Assembly: GCA_001796965.1 (NCBI GenBank)
Contig: MGOA01000063.1
Span: 1-17,125 of the forward strand
Source: Chloroflexi bacterium RBG_16_64_43
Lineage (GTDB): Bacteria > Chloroflexota > Anaerolineae > Anaerolineales > RBG-16-64-43
Length of the DNA: 17,125 nt
Direction of reading: 5' to 3'
Within the stretch, counting starts at the first letter, position 1. The number at the start of each line of letters is the position of its first letter. Below, piece after piece: positions 14,105-17,125 of this stretch. The position numbers and the translations under genes were made by a program. The notes under the pieces were generated by a model that was given only the letters and a program-made list of their open reading frames with translations, made no database searches and was not told where the DNA came from.

Positions 14105-14947
14105 TCAGGCCTTCTTGCGCTTGGGCACCCGGCGCCGCACGATGAACTGATCGGTGAGCTTGTTATTGCGGGTGCGCTTGCCGCGGGTGGGCTTGCCCCA
14201 CGGGCTCTTCGGGCTGGGCATGCCCGCCGGCTGCCGGCCTTCGCCGCCGCCGTGCGGATGATCGCGCGGTGACATGGCCGTGCCGCGCACCGTCGGGCGC
14301 ACGCCCCGGTGGCGGCTGGCCCCGGCCTTGCCCAGCTTCACGTTGCGCCGCTCCACGTTGCCCACGATGCCGATCGTTGCATAGCAGGTCTGCTTCACCA
14401 GGCGCACTTCACCCGAAGGCAGGCGCACCTGGGCGTACTCGCTCTCCTTGGCCAGGATCTGCGCGCCGGCACCGGCCGAGCGCACCAGCTGCCCGCCGCG
14501 CCCGTCCTGCAGTTCCACGTTGTGCACCAGCGTGCCCACCGGTATCTGCGAGATGGGCAGCGCGTTGCCCGCGCGGATCTCCGCCTTCGGGCCCGCCATC
14601 ACCGTGTCGCCCACCTTGAGGTCCAGCGGGGCGAGGATGTATCGCTTTTCGCCATCGGCGTAGTCCAGCAGGGCAATGCGCGCCGTACGATTCGGATCGT
14701 ATTCGATGTGCGCCACACGCGCTGGGATATCGCGCTTGTCACGCTTGAAATCGATGAGACGAATGTGCCGGCGCTCGCCGCCGCCGCGATGCCGGACGGA
14801 AACCTTGCCCTGTACGTCGCGACCGCCGTGCCCGCGGCGCGGCACGATGAGCGAGCGCTCGGGCCGTGCACGCGTGACCTCTTCGAAGGTCGGCCCGGCC
14901 ATGCCCCGGCGACCGGGGGAAGTGGGTTTAAACTTCTTCACCGGCAT
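14105..14947 (-). CDS. rplB: 50S ribosomal protein L2
   Basis: L2 is a core large-subunit protein needed for subunit association and peptidyl transferase activity. The product has 280 residues, close to the usual 275. It starts MPVKKFKPTSPGRRG and carries the GGGERRHIRLIDFKR block and the invariant MSPRDHPHGGGEGR loop, whose His corresponds to the functionally important His229 of E. coli L2. The C-terminus is strongly basic (RRRVPKRKKA). It begins 4 bases after rplW with an AAGGGA site and is followed 29 bases later by rpsS. Confidence 0.98.
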   Translation of the reverse strand: MPVKKFKPTSPGRRGMAGPTFEEVTRARPERSLIVPRRGHGGRDVQGKVSVRHRGGGERRHIRLIDFKRDKRDIPARVAHIEYDPNRTARIALLDYADGEKRYILAPLDLKVGDTVMAGPKAEIRAGNALPISQIPVGTLVHNVELQDGRGGQLVRSAGAGAQILAKESEYAQVRLPSGEVRLVKQTCYATIGIVGNVERRNVKLGKAGASRHRGVRPTVRGTAMSPRDHPHGGGEGRQPAGMPSPKSPWGKPTRGKRTRNNKLTDQFIVRRRVPKRKKA

Positions 14948-14951
14948 GAGA

Positions 14952-15254
14952 TTATCCCTTCACCCCTTCGAAGATCGGGATGGCACCCTTGGACAGGGTG
15001 ACGATCGCCTTCTTGAATTCCGAGCGGCGGACGCGCAGGCGGCGGTTGCGCAGCGAGCGGGTGCGCTTCATGGGCACGATCAACATATTGACCCGGGCCA
15101 CCTCGACATTCTCGAACAGGGTTTCGACCGCTTCCTTGACCTGGGCCTTGGTGGCGCTCGGCGCCACCTCGAACACGTACTGATGGCGCTTGCTGGCCAG
15201 GAAGGTTGTCTTCTCGGTGATGATCGGGCGCTTGAGGATCTCGTAGATCGTCAT
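14952..15254 (-). CDS. rplW: 50S ribosomal protein L23
   Basis: L23 sits at the exit of the large-subunit tunnel and is the docking point for trigger factor and SRP. The 100-residue product has the normal length and family features: an N-terminal IYEILKRPIITEKT, the central VFEVAPSATKAQVKEAVE helix and a basic loop (MKRTRSLRNRRLRVRR). Its ATG shares four bases with the rplD stop, and a GGGGAGGG site lies inside the end of rplD. The TAA stop is 4 bases before rplB. Confidence 0.98.
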   Translation of the reverse strand: MTIYEILKRPIITEKTTFLASKRHQYVFEVAPSATKAQVKEAVETLFENVEVARVNMLIVPMKRTRSLRNRRLRVRRSEFKKAIVTLSKGAIPIFEGVKG

Positions 15255-15886
15255 GCGGCCCTCCCCGGATCGAGCCAGGCCCCGATCATATCGAGCGCGG
15301 CCAATGGAACCACCACCTTCTGAAACGCGAACAGATCGCGAATGTTCAGGTAGTTGGCACGCAGCGTCTTGGCGTGGGCCAAGTTGCGAACCGAGCGCTC
15401 AACCACCTCGTCGCCCTGAGGCAAGAGGACCAAGGCATTCTCGCCGCCGGTCATCGCCTTGAGGGCCACGGCCATGGCGCTGGTGCTGGGCGTCTCGAGG
15501 GTCAGCTCGTCGACCACCACCAGCATCGCCTCGGCCGCCTTGGCCGAGAGGGCCGAGCGCAGTGCGGCACGACGCATCTTCACCGGCATGTTGACCGAAT
15601 AGTCGCGCGGCACAGGTGTGTGGACTTTGCCGCCGCCGCGCCACTGTGGCGCGCGGGTCGAGCCCTGGCGGGCGCGCCCGGTGCCCTTCTGGCGCCAAGG
15701 TTTTCGGCCGCCCCCGGATACCTCGCCACGGCCCTTGGTCTTGACCGTGCCCAGGCGCGCGTTGGCCAACTGCCGTACCAGCGCCTGGTGCATCAGATCC
15801 TGCCGGACCGGAGCTTCGAAGATGGCCGCGGGCAATGTCACCCGCTTCACCTTCTTGCCCTTCATGTTCACCACATCCACTTCCAT
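15251..15886 (-). CDS. rplD: 50S ribosomal protein L4
   Basis: L4 binds 23S rRNA, lines the exit tunnel and in some bacteria represses its own S10 operon. The product is 211 residues from the ATG at 15886. The open frame extends 82 codons further upstream, but that part lies antisense-like over rplC sequence in another frame and has no L4 similarity. The family loop GRGEVSGGGRKPWRQKGTGRARQG, split here by its glycines, and RDYSVNMPVKMRR are clear. A GGGAG site precedes the start. The TGA stop overlaps the ATG of rplW by four bases (ATGA), which suggests coupled translation. Whether it regulates the operon here cannot be judged. Confidence 0.97.
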   Translation of the reverse strand: MEVDVVNMKGKKVKRVTLPAAIFEAPVRQDLMHQALVRQLANARLGTVKTKGRGEVSGGGRKPWRQKGTGRARQGSTRAPQWRGGGKVHTPVPRDYSVNMPVKMRRAALRSALSAKAAEAMLVVVDELTLETPSTSAMAVALKAMTGGENALVLLPQGDEVVERSVRNLAHAKTLRANYLNIRDLFAFQKVVVPLAALDMIGAWLDPGRAA

Positions 15887-15923
15887 GGTTTTCGCTCCCA
15901 ACGCCGTGTACGCGCTTGCCGGC

Positions 15924-16553
15924 TTACAGCTTGCGCGCCCCGCGGACGAGCACGATGCTGCCTTTGCCCCCCGGCACGCTGCCCTCGACTCCGAGCAGGT
16001 TGCGTTGCGCGTCCACCAGCGCCACGCGCACCTTCGACGAGGTGGAATGGGCCGAGCCCATATGCCCGGCCATGCGCTTGCCGCGGTAGACCCGCCCGGG
16101 CGTAGTGGTCTGGCCGATGGCGCCCGGAGCACGTTGCCGGTCCGATTGACCGTGGGTTTTCGGCCCGCCGCTAAAGTGGTGGCGCTTCACGCCGCCCTGG
16201 AAGCCCTTGCCCTTGGAGGTGCCGAGAATATCGACACGCTCACCCACCGCAAAGACCTCGACCGTCAGGCGATCCCCCGGCTTCAGGCTCTCGTCGAGGC
16301 CTGGCTCGAACTCTCGCAAGTAGCGCAGCGGTTGCGGAGTGGCCTTCTGCAGGTGGCCGCGTTCGCCGCCCGTGAGGTGCGAACTCTTGGCTTCGCCGAA
16401 GCCGAGCTGTACGGCGGCATACCCGTCTTTCTCGGGTGTCCGCACCTGGACAACAAAACATGGCCCAGCTTCGATTAATGTGACCGGAACAAGGCGCCCG
16501 GCCTGGTCGAAGATCTGGGTCATGCCCACCTTTTTCCCAATCAACCCTTTCAT
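15924..16553 (-). CDS. rplC: 50S ribosomal protein L3
   Basis: L3 is an early-assembly protein of the large subunit whose extension reaches toward the peptidyl transferase centre. The product is 209 residues, beginning MKGLIGKKVGMTQIF as in the family. The reading frame stays open five codons upstream to another ATG at 16568, but a GAGGAG site sits 7 bases before the ATG at 16553, so I chose the latter. The loop residues GKRMAGHMG carry His where E. coli L3 has its methylated Gln, a change I believe is common in other phyla. It lies 37 bases before rplD. Confidence 0.97.
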   Translation of the reverse strand: MKGLIGKKVGMTQIFDQAGRLVPVTLIEAGPCFVVQVRTPEKDGYAAVQLGFGEAKSSHLTGGERGHLQKATPQPLRYLREFEPGLDESLKPGDRLTVEVFAVGERVDILGTSKGKGFQGGVKRHHFSGGPKTHGQSDRQRAPGAIGQTTTPGRVYRGKRMAGHMGSAHSTSSKVRVALVDAQRNLLGVEGSVPGGKGSIVLVRGARKL

Positions 16554-16560
16554 CGGTTGT

Positions 16561-16566
16561 CTCCTC
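16561..16566 (-). promoter_or_regulatory. Ribosome binding site of rplC (decides the start)
   Basis: The minus strand reads GAGGAG, 7 bases upstream of the ATG at 16553. It overlaps the alternative upstream ATG at 16568, which therefore has no site of its own at good spacing. This supports the shorter, family-typical L3 N-terminus. Confidence 0.7.
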
Positions 16567-16691
16567 ATCCATACACTTCGCGCGGGACTGTCGGCTTGGG
16601 ACGGGCCGCATCATCCCCCCGCCCGGCGGTCAGCGGTCGGTGGCCCCTTTCGGAGCCGGCCGGTTCGCTCTTGCCGGAGGGTACGCGCCGC

Positions 16692-17000
16692 TCAGATCTT
16701 CATTTCGACGTCGACGCCGGCTGGCAGGTTCAAGCGCATCAGCGCATCCAGCGTCTTGGCGTCGGGTTCGGTGACCTCAATCAGCCGTTTGTGCGTTCGG
16801 ATCTCGAAGTGCTCGTGAGAATCCTTGTCGATGAACGCCCCCCGCCGCACCGTGAAGCGCTCGATCTCGGTGGGCAGCGGAACCGGGCCGACCACCTTGG
16901 CCCCGTTGCGCTCGGCGGTTTCCACAATGCGCCGCGCGGATTGGTCCAAGACGCGGTGGTCGTACGCTTTGAGCCGAATGCGGATCTTCTGGCGCGCCAT
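16692..17000 (-). CDS. rpsJ: 30S ribosomal protein S10
   Basis: S10 is a small-subunit head protein and, in many bacteria, also the NusE partner of NusB in antitermination. The 102-residue product has the normal family length. It shows the expected opening (ARQKIRIRLKAYDHR), the central VVGPVPLPT segment and the IRTHKRLIEV block typical of the family. The ATG follows an AAGGA ribosome binding site closely. It is the first complete gene of the S10 block, 10 bases after tuf, and is followed by an unusually long 138-base gap before rplC. Confidence 0.98.
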   Translation of the reverse strand: MARQKIRIRLKAYDHRVLDQSARRIVETAERNGAKVVGPVPLPTEIERFTVRRGAFIDKDSHEHFEIRTHKRLIEVTEPDAKTLDALMRLNLPAGVDVEMKI

Positions 17001-17010
17001 AAGTCCTTGC

Positions 17011-17125
17011 CTAATCCAGGATTTCCGTGATAACGCCGGCGCCGACCGTCAGCCCGCCTTCACGTATGGCGAACTTCGAGCCCTTCTCCAGCGCCACCGG
17101 CACGATCAACTCCACGCTCAGGTTC
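17011..17125 (-). CDS. tuf: Elongation factor Tu, C-terminal end (partial)
   Basis: EF-Tu is the cytoplasmic GTPase that brings aminoacyl-tRNA to the ribosome. Only the last 37 to 38 codons are in the window; the rest lies beyond the right edge. The tail reads as the end of domain 3, with the family pattern FAIREGG-TVGAG-V followed by a TAG stop. One position is odd: the GGRTVGAG pattern has Leu (codon CTG) where I expect Arg. The stop is 10 bases before rpsJ, the usual tuf–rpsJ junction of the str/S10 boundary. The identity is secure from the motif and context, although the sequence shown is short. Confidence 0.95.
   Translation of the reverse strand, partial: NLSVELIVPVALEKGSKFAIREGGLTVGAGVITEILD

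Noticed and set aside
15887..16132. An 82-residue N-terminal extension of L4
   Set aside because: The frame is open upstream of 15886, but this part overlies rplC in another frame, has no L4 similarity, and the ATG at 15886 has its own ribosome binding site.

Overview
This 17.1 kb window is one uninterrupted minus-strand run of 34 translation-related genes. It is the bacterial S10–spc–alpha ribosomal protein cluster, continued by truA, rplM and rpsI. Both ends are cut: the window opens in the 3' part of tuf (EF-Tu) at the right edge and stops inside rpsI at the left edge. All genes are read right to left.

Layout in order of transcription: tuf (3' end), rpsJ, rplC, rplD, rplW, rplB, rpsS, rplV, rpsC, rplP, rpmC, rpsQ (S10 block); rplN, rplX, rplE, rpsN, rpsH, rplF, rplR, rpsE, rpmD, rplO, secY, adk, map (spc block); rpmJ, rpsM, rpsK, rpsD, rpoA, rplQ (alpha block); truA, rplM, rpsI. 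Gaps are mostly 0 to 70 bases. Five junctions overlap by 1 to 4 bases (rplD/rplW, rplP/rpmC, rpmC/rpsQ, rpsQ/rplN, rpmD/rplO) and rpsE/rpmD overlap by 8. Only three gaps exceed 100 bases: rpsJ–rplC, rpsM–rpsK and rpsD–rpoA. No stretch above 300 bases lacks a gene. I see no tRNA, rRNA, insertion sequence, CRISPR array, origin or convincing intrinsic terminator.

The DNA is visibly GC-rich. S14, S4, L36 and L24 all carry their cysteine (zinc-binding) forms, S14 is the short type, and truA–rplM–rpsI follow rplQ directly. Together with the 324-residue RNA polymerase alpha subunit, this suggests Chloroflexota (an Anaerolineae/Caldilineae-like lineage). That placement is inferred from recalled gene order and protein style and is tentative; a GC-rich Firmicutes-like lineage is the main alternative.

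The genes build both ribosomal subunits, translocate proteins (SecY), supply adenylate balance (Adk), trim initiator methionine (Map), modify tRNA (TruA) and make the RNA polymerase assembly platform (RpoA). I found no novel system. The points worth a second look are small: no infA between map and rpmJ, an adenylate kinase lid with an incomplete zinc site, an unusual residue near the end of EF-Tu, stem-loops just after rpsD and rplN, and GTG starts in six genes.
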